Origin: Acidovorax carolinensis
GTDB lineage: Bacteria > Pseudomonadota > Gammaproteobacteria > Burkholderiales > Burkholderiaceae_C
NCBI RefSeq assembly: GCF_002157145.1
Contig: NZ_CP021361.1
Location: 3,403,001 to 3,467,000, forward strand
Direction: 5' to 3'
DNA length: 64,000 nucleotides
In this document: piece by piece, positions 54,395-64,000 of the stretch
How the letters are laid out: the number at the start of each line of letters is the position of its first letter
How positions within the stretch are numbered: position 1 is the first letter of the stretch
Notes under the pieces: generated by a model
What the model was told of the DNA's origin: nothing
Database searches by the model: none
Seen by the model: the letters and a program-made list of their open reading frames with translations, nothing else
Made by a program: the position numbers and the translations under genes

Positions 54395-54631
54395 GATTGG
54401 TCTCCTGTAACTTGCCAAAATGACGCAACAAAACTTAACATTTCACATGAATGCTATCAGCAAGGTAGTTCACCAGCAAAGCGTTTTAGCCACTTGCGTT
54501 CTTTCGAACGTTGTCAAAAGCAGACGATTCTTGGGTGTGCATCTATGTCCTTGATGAACTCGCTATCCGCCGTTGTTTGCCGGTGAGATCACGATCCGAC
54601 CCAAATTACAGAATCGGATGTTGCCGTTTTT

Positions 54632-54637
54632 TATAAT
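54632..54637 (+). promoter_or_regulatory. Possible -10 element of the ponA promoter
   Basis: TATAAT lies 26 bases before the ATG of the PBP gene, after a run of T. No good -35 box is at the proper distance (CAGAAT). It lies within the 269-base gap between the divergent pilM and ponA genes, which otherwise shows nothing recognisable. Confidence 0.45.
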
Positions 54638-54663
54638 GGCGGCTCCTTTCCACCCGGAGCGAT

Positions 54664-57063
54664 ATGACGCCGCCCACCCCCCCTAAAGCATCTCCAAAGC
54701 CAGCAGCAACTTCGACCGGCCGGCGCCCTGGCTGGCTACGCTGGATTTTTCGCGTCTTCCTTTGGATCGGGGGGCTCGGGTTGGCGGGCGGTCTGGCTTT
54801 GCTGTTGGTCATTGGTGTGGCGCTCGCCATGGCCTACCCCAATCTTCCAGACGTCTCTGATCTTGCGGACTACCGGCCCAAGCTGCCGTTGCGGGTCTAC
54901 TCGTCCGAGGGTGCTCTGCTGGGTGAGTTCGGTGATGAACGGCGCAACCTGACCCCCATCAACGAGATCCCCACCGTGGTCAAAGATGCGGTGCTGGCCA
55001 TTGAAGACACCCGGTTTTTCCAGCATGGCGGCGTCGATTACAAAGGAATGCTGCGCGCAGTCCTTGCCAATCTGGGGCGTGTCAAAAGCCAGGGCGCTTC
55101 GACTATCACCATGCAGGTGGCACGTAATGTTTATCTGTCATCGGAAAAAACATTTACGCGGAAAATTTACGAAATCTTACTAACATTCAAACTCGAACAT
55201 TTGCTCACAAAAGACCAAATTCTCGAGATTTACATGAACCAGATTTACTTGGGTAACCGCGCCTATGGATTTGCAGCGGCAACCGAGGCCTATTTTGGCA
55301 AACCGCTGAAATCGGTTTCCATCGCCGAAGCAGCCATGTTGGCGGGGCTGCCCAAGGCGCCCTCTGCGTACAACCCGATCAGCAATCCCAAACGCGCCCG
55401 CGCACGCCAGCTCTACATCATTGAACGGATGCAAGAAAACGGCTTCATCACGGCCCAAGAGGCAGCGGCCGCAAAGGTGGAAGAAATCAAAATTCGCTCA
55501 GGGCAGGACAACACCCGCGTCCATGCCGAATATGTGGCCGAGATGGTTCGGCAACTGATCTTCAGCCAGTATGGCAATGAGGCATACACCCGCGGCTTGA
55601 ACGTGTACACGACGCTGAACGCAGCCAACCAGGATGCCGCCTACGCGGCCCTGCGACGCGGCATCATGGACTACGAACGACGCCAGCAGTATCGCGGCCC
55701 TGAACAATTCGTGGACCTGCCCAAGGCTCCGGAAGAGGTAGAAGACGCCATCGACGAAGCGCTGGCCAGCCATCCTGACAACGGGGATGTCATGGCAGCG
55801 GTGGTGCTGGAGGCGACCGCGCGCAAGATCGTGGCGGCGCGCGCCAACGGCGACACTCTTGAAATCACCGGCGACGGACTCAAACCCGCGCAGTCCGGCC
55901 TGAGCGACAAGGCCGCTCCCAACATCAAGATTCGCCGGGGTGCCGTGATTCGCGTGGTCAAGACGCCCAAGAACACCTGGGAAATCACACAGTTGCCGGA
56001 GGTAGAGGGCGCCCTGGTGGCCCTTGACCCCCGCACGGGTGCCATCAAGGCGCTGGTGGGCGGCTTTGATTTTGACAAGAACAAGTTCAACCATGCGGCG
56101 CAGGCTTGGCGCCAGCCAGGGTCGAGCTTCAAGCCCTTTATTTACTCTGCCGCACTGGAGAAGGGCTTCACTCCGGCCACGGTCGTCAATGACGCTCCCC
56201 TCTTCTTTGATGGGGGCGTAACCGGCGGCCAACCCTGGGAACCCAAGAACTACGACGGAAAGTACGACGGTCCCATGACCATGCGGACCGGTCTGGCCAA
56301 ATCCAAAAACATGGTTTCCATCCGCATCCTGCAGGCAGTCGGCCCCAAGACGGCGCAGGAATGGGTGAGCCGCTTCGGCTTCGACGCTGAAAAGCACCCC
56401 GCTTACCTGACCATGGCATTGGGAGCGGGTTCGGTCACACCATTGCAGATGGCGTCGGGGTTCTCGGTATTTGCCAATGGCGGCTATCGCGTCAACCCGT
56501 GGCTGATTGCACGGGTGACCGACCACAAAGGCCGCGTGATTTCCGAAAACCCACCTCCTGCAGTCAGCGACCTGCCCCGCGCCATTGATGCACGAAATGC
56601 CTTCATCATGGACAACCTGCTGCAGGAAGTCACACGCACAGGGACTGCCGCACGGGCTCAGGCCACCCTCAAGCGGCCGGACCTGCACGGCAAGACAGGC
56701 ACAACCAACGACTCCGTGGACGCATGGTTTGCCGGTTACCAGCCCACCCTGGCCGCAGTGACCTGGATTGGCTACGACAAGCCCCGCAATCTGGGCAGCC
56801 GGGAAACCGGGGGCGGGCTGAGCCTGCCGGTGTGGATCAATTTCATGGAGCGTGCACTCAAGGGAGTGCCCGTCATGGAAACCACTGTGCCGCCTGGCGT
56901 GGTGAATGTGGGTGGTGAGTGGTTCTATGAGGAATATGCGCGAAATGCGGGGGTTGCCAACTTGGGCCTGGAAAACCGGGGCACGGCTTCATCACCCGTG
57001 GCGCCGCAAGCGCCGCCACCGACCGAAGAGCGCAATCGCATCCTCGATCTCTTCCGCAACTGA
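54664..57063 (+). CDS. mrcA: Penicillin-binding protein 1A (PonA)
   Basis: 799-residue bifunctional peptidoglycan synthase. Membrane anchor at about residues 27-52. The glycosyltransferase domain shows AIEDTRFFQHGGVDYKG with the catalytic Glu, QGASTITMQVARN and EIYMNQIYLGNRAYGFAAA. An OB-like insert follows (about 330-430). The transpeptidase motifs are PGSSFKPF (SxxK), KSKN (SxN) and GKTGT (KTG). GGAG lies in front of the ATG. Standing divergent from pilM is the usual betaproteobacterial arrangement. Confidence 0.95.
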   Translation: MTPPTPPKASPKPAATSTGRRPGWLRWIFRVFLWIGGLGLAGGLALLLVIGVALAMAYPNLPDVSDLADYRPKLPLRVYSSEGALLGEFGDERRNLTPINEIPTVVKDAVLAIEDTRFFQHGGVDYKGMLRAVLANLGRVKSQGASTITMQVARNVYLSSEKTFTRKIYEILLTFKLEHLLTKDQILEIYMNQIYLGNRAYGFAAATEAYFGKPLKSVSIAEAAMLAGLPKAPSAYNPISNPKRARARQLYIIERMQENGFITAQEAAAAKVEEIKIRSGQDNTRVHAEYVAEMVRQLIFSQYGNEAYTRGLNVYTTLNAANQDAAYAALRRGIMDYERRQQYRGPEQFVDLPKAPEEVEDAIDEALASHPDNGDVMAAVVLEATARKIVAARANGDTLEITGDGLKPAQSGLSDKAAPNIKIRRGAVIRVVKTPKNTWEITQLPEVEGALVALDPRTGAIKALVGGFDFDKNKFNHAAQAWRQPGSSFKPFIYSAALEKGFTPATVVNDAPLFFDGGVTGGQPWEPKNYDGKYDGPMTMRTGLAKSKNMVSIRILQAVGPKTAQEWVSRFGFDAEKHPAYLTMALGAGSVTPLQMASGFSVFANGGYRVNPWLIARVTDHKGRVISENPPPAVSDLPRAIDARNAFIMDNLLQEVTRTGTAARAQATLKRPDLHGKTGTTNDSVDAWFAGYQPTLAAVTWIGYDKPRNLGSRETGGGLSLPVWINFMERALKGVPVMETTVPPGVVNVGGEWFYEEYARNAGVANLGLENRGTASSPVAPQAPPPTEERNRILDLFRN

Positions 57064-57203
57064 ATCTCCGCCTCCAGAAGTCGGGGGGGCGCCCTCAACG
57101 GGGTCAACCCCATATAACCATCGTTTCCTGCCCCTCCCCCGGCAAGGCCGGGGTGCCTCCCCGACAGATACGGTGATTTCGAGAGCGAGACCGATGCGCC
57201 TTT

Positions 57204-57533
57204 TCAAGCTTTGAATCGAAGCGGTGTACCAGACTGCTGCGCCGCATCCTGGCTCAGGCGGTCAAAGAATTCACCGGCACCTTTGGTGTCTTGCCAGACT
57301 GCCCCGTCAAACCGGTAGTGGTAGCCACCCGATTTGGCCGCCATCCAGACCTCATGCAGAGGTTTTTGCAGATTGATGATGATCTGGCTGCGGTTCGGAA
57401 ATGTCAGGGTCACCATGCCGCCGGTGCGCTGGCTATCCACATCTGCATCGCCCGTGTCATTGATGCGATCGCAGTTGCGCTCCACCGCGAGCAACAGTTT
57501 TTCAGCCTGGTCCAGAAATTCAAGGTCGGTCAT
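57204..57533 (-). CDS. cyaY: Frataxin-like iron protein CyaY
   Basis: 109-residue frataxin homologue that modulates iron-sulfur cluster assembly. Acidic helix 1 ([20 protein letters not shown]), the strand region [20 protein letters not shown] and [20 protein letters not shown] are family features. Divergent from lptM with a 12-base gap; convergent with ponA, separated by about 140 bases containing a CCCCGGC/GCCGGGG hairpin near 57140-57160. Confidence 0.93.
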   Translation of the reverse strand: MTDLEFLDQAEKLLLAVERNCDRINDTGDADVDSQRTGGMVTLTFPNRSQIIINLQKPLHEVWMAAKSGGYHYRFDGAVWQDTKGAGEFFDRLSQDAAQQSGTPLRFKA

Positions 57534-57545
57534 TACAATTTACGC

Positions 57546-57752
57546 ATGTTGAGAGCTCCCCAAATTCTAGTCAGGACCATTGCCCTTGCTGCGAGCACGG
57601 CGGCATTGGTAGGCTGCGGCCAGCGCGGCCCTCTGTATCTCCCCGGGGCGCCCGAGGCCAGGCAACGGGCAACACTGCCTGAAACCCTTTCCCCCGTGCT
57701 GATGACTACGCCGGCATCCACCCCCACTTCTCCCGCGTCGGTGCCGCGCTGA
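57546..57752 (+). CDS. lptM: LPS translocon maturation lipoprotein LptM
   Basis: 68-residue lipoprotein. The signal and lipobox read IALAASTAALVGC, followed directly by GQRGPLYLPG, the diagnostic LptM (YifL) motif. In E. coli LptM assists LptD maturation. In many betaproteobacteria it is followed by lysA; that gene is not here. Confidence 0.88.
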   Translation: MLRAPQILVRTIALAASTAALVGCGQRGPLYLPGAPEARQRATLPETLSPVLMTTPASTPTSPASVPR

Positions 57753-57807
57753 TGGTGTTCGGCCTGCGGCCATTGCGCAAAAATCAACGATGGGAAGGAC
57801 GGTAGGC

Positions 57808-57821
57808 TTGATTTTTATCAA
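57808..57821 (+). promoter_or_regulatory. FNR/Anr-type operator
   Basis: TTGATTTTTATCAA is a perfect match to the FNR consensus TTGAT-N4-ATCAA. Its centre (57814.5) lies about 41 bases before a predicted transcription start near 57856, given a -10-like TACAGT at 57844-57849. This is the class II activator arrangement, so the downstream gene should be induced when oxygen is low. Confidence 0.8.
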
Positions 57822-57877
57822 GCACAAATTGCAGGGGTAATCGTACAGTCTGCGCTTTATTGCACCACAGCACCGAC

Positions 57878-58705
57878 ATGCCCCTGGAACTCTATCGCGA
57901 CAAGAATCACGCCTGCCTCATGTTCACCGACCTCATCGAGGAGGACGGGCAAGCGGTTCAAGCCAACCAGTTCCTGATCGTTGACGACGACACCGGCGCC
58001 ATCATCGACCCGGGTGGCAACCTTGCCTTCAATGAACTGTTCATGGGCATGTCCAAACATTTCGCGCCCGGCAAGCTGTCGTATGTCATCGCGTCGCACG
58101 CCGATCCAGACATCATCGCCTCGCTCGACCGCTGGATGACCAGCACCAAGGCGTCGCTGGTGATTTCTCGAGTGTGGGAGCGGTTTGCCCCCCACTTCAC
58201 CAAGGTGGGCAAGACCGAAAACCGGGTGATCGGCGTGCCGGACAGTGGCGGACATCTGCCACTGGGGCGCCACGAACTGGTGCTGTTGCCAGCGCACTTC
58301 ATGCACTCCGAGGGCAACTTCCATTTCTACGACCCGGTCAGCCGCATCCTGTTCACCGGCGATCTGGGGGTGTCGATGATGTCGGGGGCCGAGGCGCGCA
58401 TTCCGGTCACCGATCTGGCGCCGCATATCCCGCGCATGGAGGCTTTTCACCGCCGCTACATGGTGTCCAACAAGATCCTGCGGCTGTGGGTGCGCATGGC
58501 GCGCCAGCTGGACATCGCCATGCTGGTGCCTCAACATGGCGCACCCATCATGGGCAAGAAGGCCATCAATGACTTTCTGGACTGGATCGAAAACCTCATG
58601 TGCGGCATCGACTTGTTTGATGACCGCGCCTACCAGATTCCGACCGCCCACATCGACCCGGTGAGCCGGCAACTGCGGCCGGCGCTGCGGGCGGTCAACG
58701 CCTAG
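57878..58705 (+). CDS. MBL-fold di-iron protein (FprA/ODP-like)
   Basis: 275-residue protein with a metallo-beta-lactamase fold of the flavodiiron/ODP type. Likely metal ligands are in SHADPDIIASLDRW (HxDPD), ALPAHFMHSEGNFHFYDP-like segment (here LPAHFMHSEGNFHFYDP), LFTGDLG and VPQHG. It lacks the flavodoxin domain of true flavodiiron proteins. The ATG at 57878 is preferred over a TTG at 57860. It may sense or reduce oxygen or NO, in keeping with the FNR box in front; the exact reaction is unknown. Confidence 0.82.
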   Translation: MPLELYRDKNHACLMFTDLIEEDGQAVQANQFLIVDDDTGAIIDPGGNLAFNELFMGMSKHFAPGKLSYVIASHADPDIIASLDRWMTSTKASLVISRVWERFAPHFTKVGKTENRVIGVPDSGGHLPLGRHELVLLPAHFMHSEGNFHFYDPVSRILFTGDLGVSMMSGAEARIPVTDLAPHIPRMEAFHRRYMVSNKILRLWVRMARQLDIAMLVPQHGAPIMGKKAINDFLDWIENLMCGIDLFDDRAYQIPTAHIDPVSRQLRPALRAVNA

Positions 58706-58708
58706 CAA

Positions 58709-58777
58709 CCAAATTTGACCCAAAACCGGTGCTATCGCTCACCAGCAAAGCGCAAGATGCTATATTTAATATAGCAA
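58709..58777. repeat. Dispersed repeat, between ODP gene and msrQ
   Basis: AAATTTGACCCAAAACCGGT, GCTATCGCTCACCAGCAAAG, CGCAAGATGCTATATTTAAT and ATAGC. It carries the AGCGC-like centre with TATATTTAATATA symmetry and also separates two convergent genes. Confidence 0.5.
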
Positions 58778-59419
58778 TCAGGAAGGTGTGGCGGTTTTAC
58801 CGCGCCCCACCGGCGGGGCGGTCCTGAAGGCCATGCGCCGCCACAGGCGCCATCCCAGCAGGGCCGTGAGGATGGCGCCATACACTGCGACTTCCGCAAA
58901 GTCGTTCTTGCCGGAGCGCATCCAGAAAAAATGCAGGATAGCCAGTCCGGCCACCCCATACACCGCCCGGTGCAGTGCCTGCCAGAGGCGCCCTCCCAAT
59001 GCCCGGATGGCACGGTTACACGAGGTTGCCGCCAGCAATACAAGCAGGCAAAACGCCAGGAAGCCCACCAGGATGAAGGGCCGCTTGGCAATGTCGCGGG
59101 CGATCTCGCCAAGGTCAAAGCCCATGTCGAACCCGCTGTAGCTCATCAGGTGCAGCAGCGCATAGAAAAACACAAACAGACCCAGCATGCGCCGAAAGCG
59201 CGCCAGTTGCGGGCTGGCGGTCATCACGCGCAGCGGTGTCACGGCCAGCACCACACACAGGGCCCGCAAGGTCCAGTCGCCGGTGGCGCGGATCAGTGCT
59301 TCGTCGGGGTTCGCGCCCAGGCGGTCGGTGGCGGCCGCATAGGTCAGCCACGCCAGGGGCAGCAGACACAGCACGAACAGCAGGGGTTTCGCCGCCGGAT
59401 GAAGCAGGTGTTTTCTCAT
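58778..59419 (-). CDS. msrQ: Heme-binding membrane subunit MsrQ (YedZ)
   Basis: 213-residue membrane protein with six helices that carries heme and passes electrons to MsrP. Conserved histidines lie in FFYALLHLMSYSGFD, WQALHRAVYGVAGLAILHFF. The arrangement msrP-msrQ, with msrQ 50 bases after msrP, is standard. Confidence 0.9.
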   Translation of the reverse strand: MRKHLLHPAAKPLLFVLCLLPLAWLTYAAATDRLGANPDEALIRATGDWTLRALCVVLAVTPLRVMTASPQLARFRRMLGLFVFFYALLHLMSYSGFDMGFDLGEIARDIAKRPFILVGFLAFCLLVLLAATSCNRAIRALGGRLWQALHRAVYGVAGLAILHFFWMRSGKNDFAEVAVYGAILTALLGWRLWRRMAFRTAPPVGRGKTATPS

Positions 59420-59469
59420 GGCACAGCAGACCGGTCGCCTCGCCGGAAGGTCAGTAGCGGGCGCGTGGG

Positions 59470-60468
<999 letters not shown>

Positions 60469-60612
60469 GGGTGGCTCCGGTCATTCTCTGGTGGAAACAG
60501 CTGTACGGTAGAGCAGGACAACGACTAGTTCGTTCCCTGGACCGCCCAGGTTACACCCAAGACGCAATGGTCACAGGCTTGCTGCCGCAAGCCCGGCACC
60601 TCCAGCACGCCA

Positions 60613-61950
60613 TCAAAGCGTGCCGTAGCTGTGCAGGCCGCTCAGAAACATGTTCACGCCCAGAAACGCGAACGTGGTGACCACCAGCCCGACCAGCGCC
60701 CACCAGGCGGACACGGTGCCGCGCAGGCCCTTCATGAGGCGCATGTGCAGCCAGGCCGCGTAATTGAGCCAGACGATCAGCGCCCAGGTTTCCTTGGGGT
60801 CCCAGCTCCAGTAGCCGCCCCAGGCCTCGGCGGCCCACAGGGCGCCCAGCACGGTGGCAATGGTGAAGAACGCAAAGCCCACGGCGATGGACTTGTACAT
60901 CACATCGTCTAGGATCTCGAACGACGGCAGGCGCGCCGCAATGCGCTTGCGGCCAAGCAGAATGCCCGCCACGATGAGGGCGGAGACACCGAAATACACC
61001 ATCCAGTAGCTGCTGCCCGCCTCGCCACCAGCCTGGCGAAAGACCACGGGCTCAAAGCACAGCACCACGCCCAGCAGCCACAGGGGCGCCAGCTTGTACC
61101 AGCGGGTCTCGCTGGCCTGTTGCTTGATCAGGTAGGCAAAAGCCACCATGGCCGCCAGCGCGAAGGTGCCATAGCCGATGAAGTTGGCGGGCACATGCAG
61201 CTTCATCCACCAGCTCTTGAGGGCAGGCACCAGGGGCTGGATTTCGTGCGCCTCGCGCACCACGGTGTACCAGAGCAAAAAGCCTACGGCGGCACTGACC
61301 ACCAGCATGACGAAGCCGCCCAGAGCGCGCGTGCCGTACTGCTGTTCGTAATACAGGTAGAACGCCGCCGTCATCCAGCAGAACATCACGAACACTTCGT
61401 AGAGATTGCTCACCGGGATGTGGCCGACATCGCTGCCGATGAGATAGCTTTCGTACCAGCGCACCAGGGTGCCAATCAGCGCCATACCCACAGCCACCCA
61501 CGCAATGCGTGAACCAATCAGGCTCATGGTGTGGCCTTCGCCACGCGCAAACATGCCCATCCAGTAAAACGCCGTGCTCATGAAAAAGAGCATGCTCATC
61601 CACAAGATGGCCGACTGGCTGGACAGGAAGTATTTGAGGCCGAAAACGCTTTCGGCCCGCGCAAGGCTGCCCGCGCCATCCTGCTGGTACAGACCGATGG
61701 CCACCAGGGCCAGCGCCACCACCACCAGCATCAAGACCCGCAGCGGGCGCCAGAACCAACCCAGCCAGATGGTGCACGGAATGGCTGCCAGCAAAATGCC
61801 TTTCTCGTACACGTCCATGTAGCTGCCATAGCGTTGCAAGGCATACAGCCCCCCCGCGGCCACGATGGCGGCGAACAGCCAGTCGAACCAGTTGCGACGG
61901 GAGAAGAACCCCTCGTTCAAAGAGATGGTGGTGGTAGTGGCGGTATTCAT
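60613..61950 (-). CDS. ccsB: Cytochrome c biogenesis protein, CcsA/CcmC-type (CcsB)
   Basis: 445-residue System II heme-handling protein with about eight membrane helices. The tryptophan-rich WWD heme motif is GGYWSWDPKETWALIVWLNY. Flanking histidines are in MKLHVPANFIGYG and WLHMRLMKGLRG. It works with the ResB protein encoded just upstream to attach heme to apocytochromes in the periplasm. Named CcsB or CcsA in different schemes. Confidence 0.9.
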   Translation of the reverse strand: MNTATTTTISLNEGFFSRRNWFDWLFAAIVAAGGLYALQRYGSYMDVYEKGILLAAIPCTIWLGWFWRPLRVLMLVVVALALVAIGLYQQDGAGSLARAESVFGLKYFLSSQSAILWMSMLFFMSTAFYWMGMFARGEGHTMSLIGSRIAWVAVGMALIGTLVRWYESYLIGSDVGHIPVSNLYEVFVMFCWMTAAFYLYYEQQYGTRALGGFVMLVVSAAVGFLLWYTVVREAHEIQPLVPALKSWWMKLHVPANFIGYGTFALAAMVAFAYLIKQQASETRWYKLAPLWLLGVVLCFEPVVFRQAGGEAGSSYWMVYFGVSALIVAGILLGRKRIAARLPSFEILDDVMYKSIAVGFAFFTIATVLGALWAAEAWGGYWSWDPKETWALIVWLNYAAWLHMRLMKGLRGTVSAWWALVGLVVTTFAFLGVNMFLSGLHSYGTL

Positions 61951-61958
61951 GCGTTGCC

Positions 61959-64000
61959 TCAGTGGGGACGAGCCCCGATCAGTTTGTCAGCGAGCTGGAC
62001 GAACTCACGGTCGCCGTCCATGGTCTTGCGATTGGTGGACAGCGCCATCAGGGCGTGCGACTGCTCCCCCTGCGGTGCGATCCACACCCACACGCGGCGC
62101 TCGCGCACGTAGAGCATGGCAAAAACACCCAGAATCAGCAAGGCACAGCCCAGATAGACAATGTTCTTGCCAGGGGCTCGCGCCACCTGAAAGACACTGG
62201 CCTGCACCTGGGTGAAGTCCTTGAGTTCAAAAACCAGCGGCGCCGGGTAGATCTGCGCATCACTGAGCGAGAGCACCGCCTGCGTCATGAACGTCTGTGT
62301 CTGGTCACTCTGTTCCAGGGGTTTGAGGCCAGCACGCTCGCGCGTGAGCTGCGCCAGCTCGAACAGGGCGCCGTTGAGAATGCGCACCAGCACCTCGCCA
62401 GCACGCGAGCGTTCTGCCTCGGGCACGTTGGCTTCCATGAAGTCGGAAATGGCCGGCAAGCCGCCAATCTTCTTGCCCTCGGGCCCATTGCTTCCGGCAA
62501 ACAGCGCCAGTGCGCGCGACGCGGATTGCGACAGCTGCTCGGCCAGTTCGGGGCGGGACGCCTCCACCGCCTGCGATACATACCGGCGCACGGCCTGCTC
62601 ACGCGCCGCCGGGTCACCCAGCGCGGCATGAAGGCGCATGAACCCGTCCATGGAGCTCTGGTCGTCGGCAGGAACACGCAGGTAACGGAACGGATCGGCG
62701 GGGTTCTCGCGCACCCCCAGCAGGAACACGGGCATTCCATCGCCGGTGTCCACCGGCAGCATGTAGTTGTGGAACTCGCGCGCCTGGCCGGCCGCATCGC
62801 GCAGCTTGTAGCTCACGCTGGGGCCCACATTGCGCAGTTCCTTCTTGCTCACGGTCTTGTTGGCGGCACCCAGGCGCGACTCCACCGACTCACGCAGATC
62901 GACCTTGCGCACATCGACGCCCGATCCTGTCGCCGTTCCAGCACCGCCCAGGTTCTCGACATTGATGATGCGCAGGGCCGTGAATTCGAGCGTGAGTTTC
63001 TCGCCACCCGTCGCACCGCCGCTGCCGACCAGTTCGGTGGATCCGCCCACCGTGCCTTCGATGTCAAATGCCTTGGCCCCCGCCACCATGGGCATGGCGC
63101 GCAGCTTCAGGTGCGAGCCGCCATCGTCAAAACTCGACTGGTAGATCTCGACCCCCTTATAGCTGGCGGGGTGGTTCACCTCGATGCGGGCGGGCGTTTT
63201 CGCGCCAGTCTCCTTGTCGTGGATGATGATCTCGCTGGCGAACAGCTTGGGCATGCCGGTGGAGTAATGCTCCACGATGAACTTCTTGAGTTCGATGGCA
63301 AAGGGCAATTCCTGCAACAGCACGCCGTCGGACTGGCTCAGGATGGCGGTGCTCGACTGCGTACCCTCGGCCACCACCAGGTTGCCGCGGAACGTGGGGT
63401 TGCGCTCGGACAGGCGGTGTTCAGGCTTCACCTCGGAAATGAGGCCACTGCCGGCATAGGGCGTCTTGCCGCCCAGCAGCATCTGGGCCCGCACGATCAG
63501 GTCGCCGTCGAACAAACCGCCCAGGCAGATGAGCACGATGGCGCTGTGCGCGGCGATATAACCAATCTTGTTGGCAGCTCCCGCCTTGGCCGCCACCATC
63601 CAGCCAGAACCAGAGCCCTTGACCGAATCGCGCTGCTGCAGCCGCACCTTCCAGCCGCCACTGGCCAGGGTGCTGCCGATGCGCCGCGCTGCGGCCTCGG
63701 CAGATTCGGTCAATGGCGCCTCGGCCTTGTGGTGAAAGGCCTTGAGGCTTTGCTCGCGGATGTTTTCCTTGTAAACCTTGAGATCCACCAGAATTTTGGG
63801 GGTGTTGCGGGCAATGCACAAAGAGGTGCTGACCACCAGAAAGGCGAGAATCAGCAAGAACCACCATGCGCTGTACACCGCATTGAGCTGGATGGCTGCA
63901 AACAATTCCGCCCAGAACGGGCCGAACTGGTTCACGTAGTTCACCGCAGGCTCGTGCTGCTTGAGCACCGTGCCAATGACCGACGCAATGCAGATCACCG
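61959..64000 (-). CDS. resB: Cytochrome c biogenesis protein ResB (Ccs1), 5' end outside window
   Basis: At least 679 residues of the System II partner protein; the gene runs off the right edge, so the extreme N-terminus with the first membrane helix is missing. Visible: VNYVNQFGPFWAELFAAIQL, helix SAWWFLLILAFLVVSTSLCI, ILVDLKVYKENIREQSLKAF, the long periplasmic domain, and a final helix (NIVYLGCALLILGVFAMLYV). The stop lies 8 bases before ccsB. Confidence 0.9.
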   Translation of the reverse strand, partial: VICIASVIGTVLKQHEPAVNYVNQFGPFWAELFAAIQLNAVYSAWWFLLILAFLVVSTSLCIARNTPKILVDLKVYKENIREQSLKAFHHKAEAPLTESAEAAARRIGSTLASGGWKVRLQQRDSVKGSGSGWMVAAKAGAANKIGYIAAHSAIVLICLGGLFDGDLIVRAQMLLGGKTPYAGSGLISEVKPEHRLSERNPTFRGNLVVAEGTQSSTAILSQSDGVLLQELPFAIELKKFIVEHYSTGMPKLFASEIIIHDKETGAKTPARIEVNHPASYKGVEIYQSSFDDGGSHLKLRAMPMVAGAKAFDIEGTVGGSTELVGSGGATGGEKLTLEFTALRIINVENLGGAGTATGSGVDVRKVDLRESVESRLGAANKTVSKKELRNVGPSVSYKLRDAAGQAREFHNYMLPVDTGDGMPVFLLGVRENPADPFRYLRVPADDQSSMDGFMRLHAALGDPAAREQAVRRYVSQAVEASRPELAEQLSQSASRALALFAGSNGPEGKKIGGLPAISDFMEANVPEAERSRAGEVLVRILNGALFELAQLTRERAGLKPLEQSDQTQTFMTQAVLSLSDAQIYPAPLVFELKDFTQVQASVFQVARAPGKNIVYLGCALLILGVFAMLYVRERRVWVWIAPQGEQSHALMALSTNRKTMDGDREFVQLADKLIGARPH

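Overview
The window comes from a high-GC betaproteobacterium, most likely a member of the Comamonadaceae (Acidovorax-like). This rests on gene content and order: a murA-hisGDCB-hisHA-hisFIE-tatABC block, an mlaFEDACB operon running into murA, pilMNOPQ beside aroB-dgt, cyaY-lptM, System II (ResB/CcsA-type) cytochrome c maturation, and a Tat-exported TRAP binding protein. Family-level placement is inference. No rRNA, tRNA or CRISPR array was seen.

Layout, left to right. 1-4 kb: a DctPQM-type TRAP transporter on the minus strand; dctM is broken by three one-base homopolymer contractions. 4.2-9.8 kb: a DegS/DegQ-like protease (+), then tatC, tatB, tatA, hinT, a patatin phospholipase, a DUF4870 membrane protein, hisE and hisI (all -). 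9.9-25.6 kb: the histidine genes (hisF, hisA, hisH, hisB, hisC, hisD, hisG) and murA on the minus strand, interrupted between hisF and hisA by galE (-), a plus-strand five-gene putative exopolysaccharide locus (12.0-17.9 kb) and a hexose-phosphate mutarotase (-). 25.7-31.7 kb: ibaG/bolA, a two-gene ABC exporter and the Mla phospholipid-transport operon. 32.0-34.4 kb: a polar amino-acid ABC importer. 34.7-41.0 kb: glutamate synthase gltD-gltB. 41.1-46.0 kb: a REP-associated transposase between two short repeats, a methyltransferase, DUF1415, dgt and aroB. 46.3-47.7 kb: an intact IS256-family element with 8-bp target duplication. 47.7-54.4 kb: an Ig-like lipoprotein and the type IV pilus assembly operon pilMNOPQ, visibly more AT-rich than its surroundings. 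54.7-64 kb: PBP1A (+), cyaY (-), lptM (+), a di-iron/MBL protein behind a perfect FNR box (+), then msrQ, msrP, a CcsA-type cytochrome c assembly protein and a partial resB (all -).

The most interesting part is 12.0-17.9 kb. It encodes a zinc-ribbon (TackOD1-like) protein with a degenerate GGDEF domain, a processive family-2 glycosyltransferase of PgaC/BcsA type, a TolC-like outer-membrane channel, a TIM-barrel (GH18-like) protein and an HlyD-like periplasmic adaptor. There is no ABC or MFS pump, so the synthase itself probably feeds the polymer into an HlyD-TolC conduit. This does not match the standard bcs, pel, pga or alg loci.

Several genes carry single-base contractions in short G/C runs (three in dctM, one in the TackOD1 gene, one near the methyltransferase 3' end). 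All can be repaired by adding one G or C, so they look like sequencing or assembly errors rather than decay. A family of palindromic intergenic repeats built on an AGCGCTT/AAGCGCT core recurs about nine times. The aroK gene expected between the pil operon and aroB is absent; only a short AroK-like relic remains beside the IS256 element.
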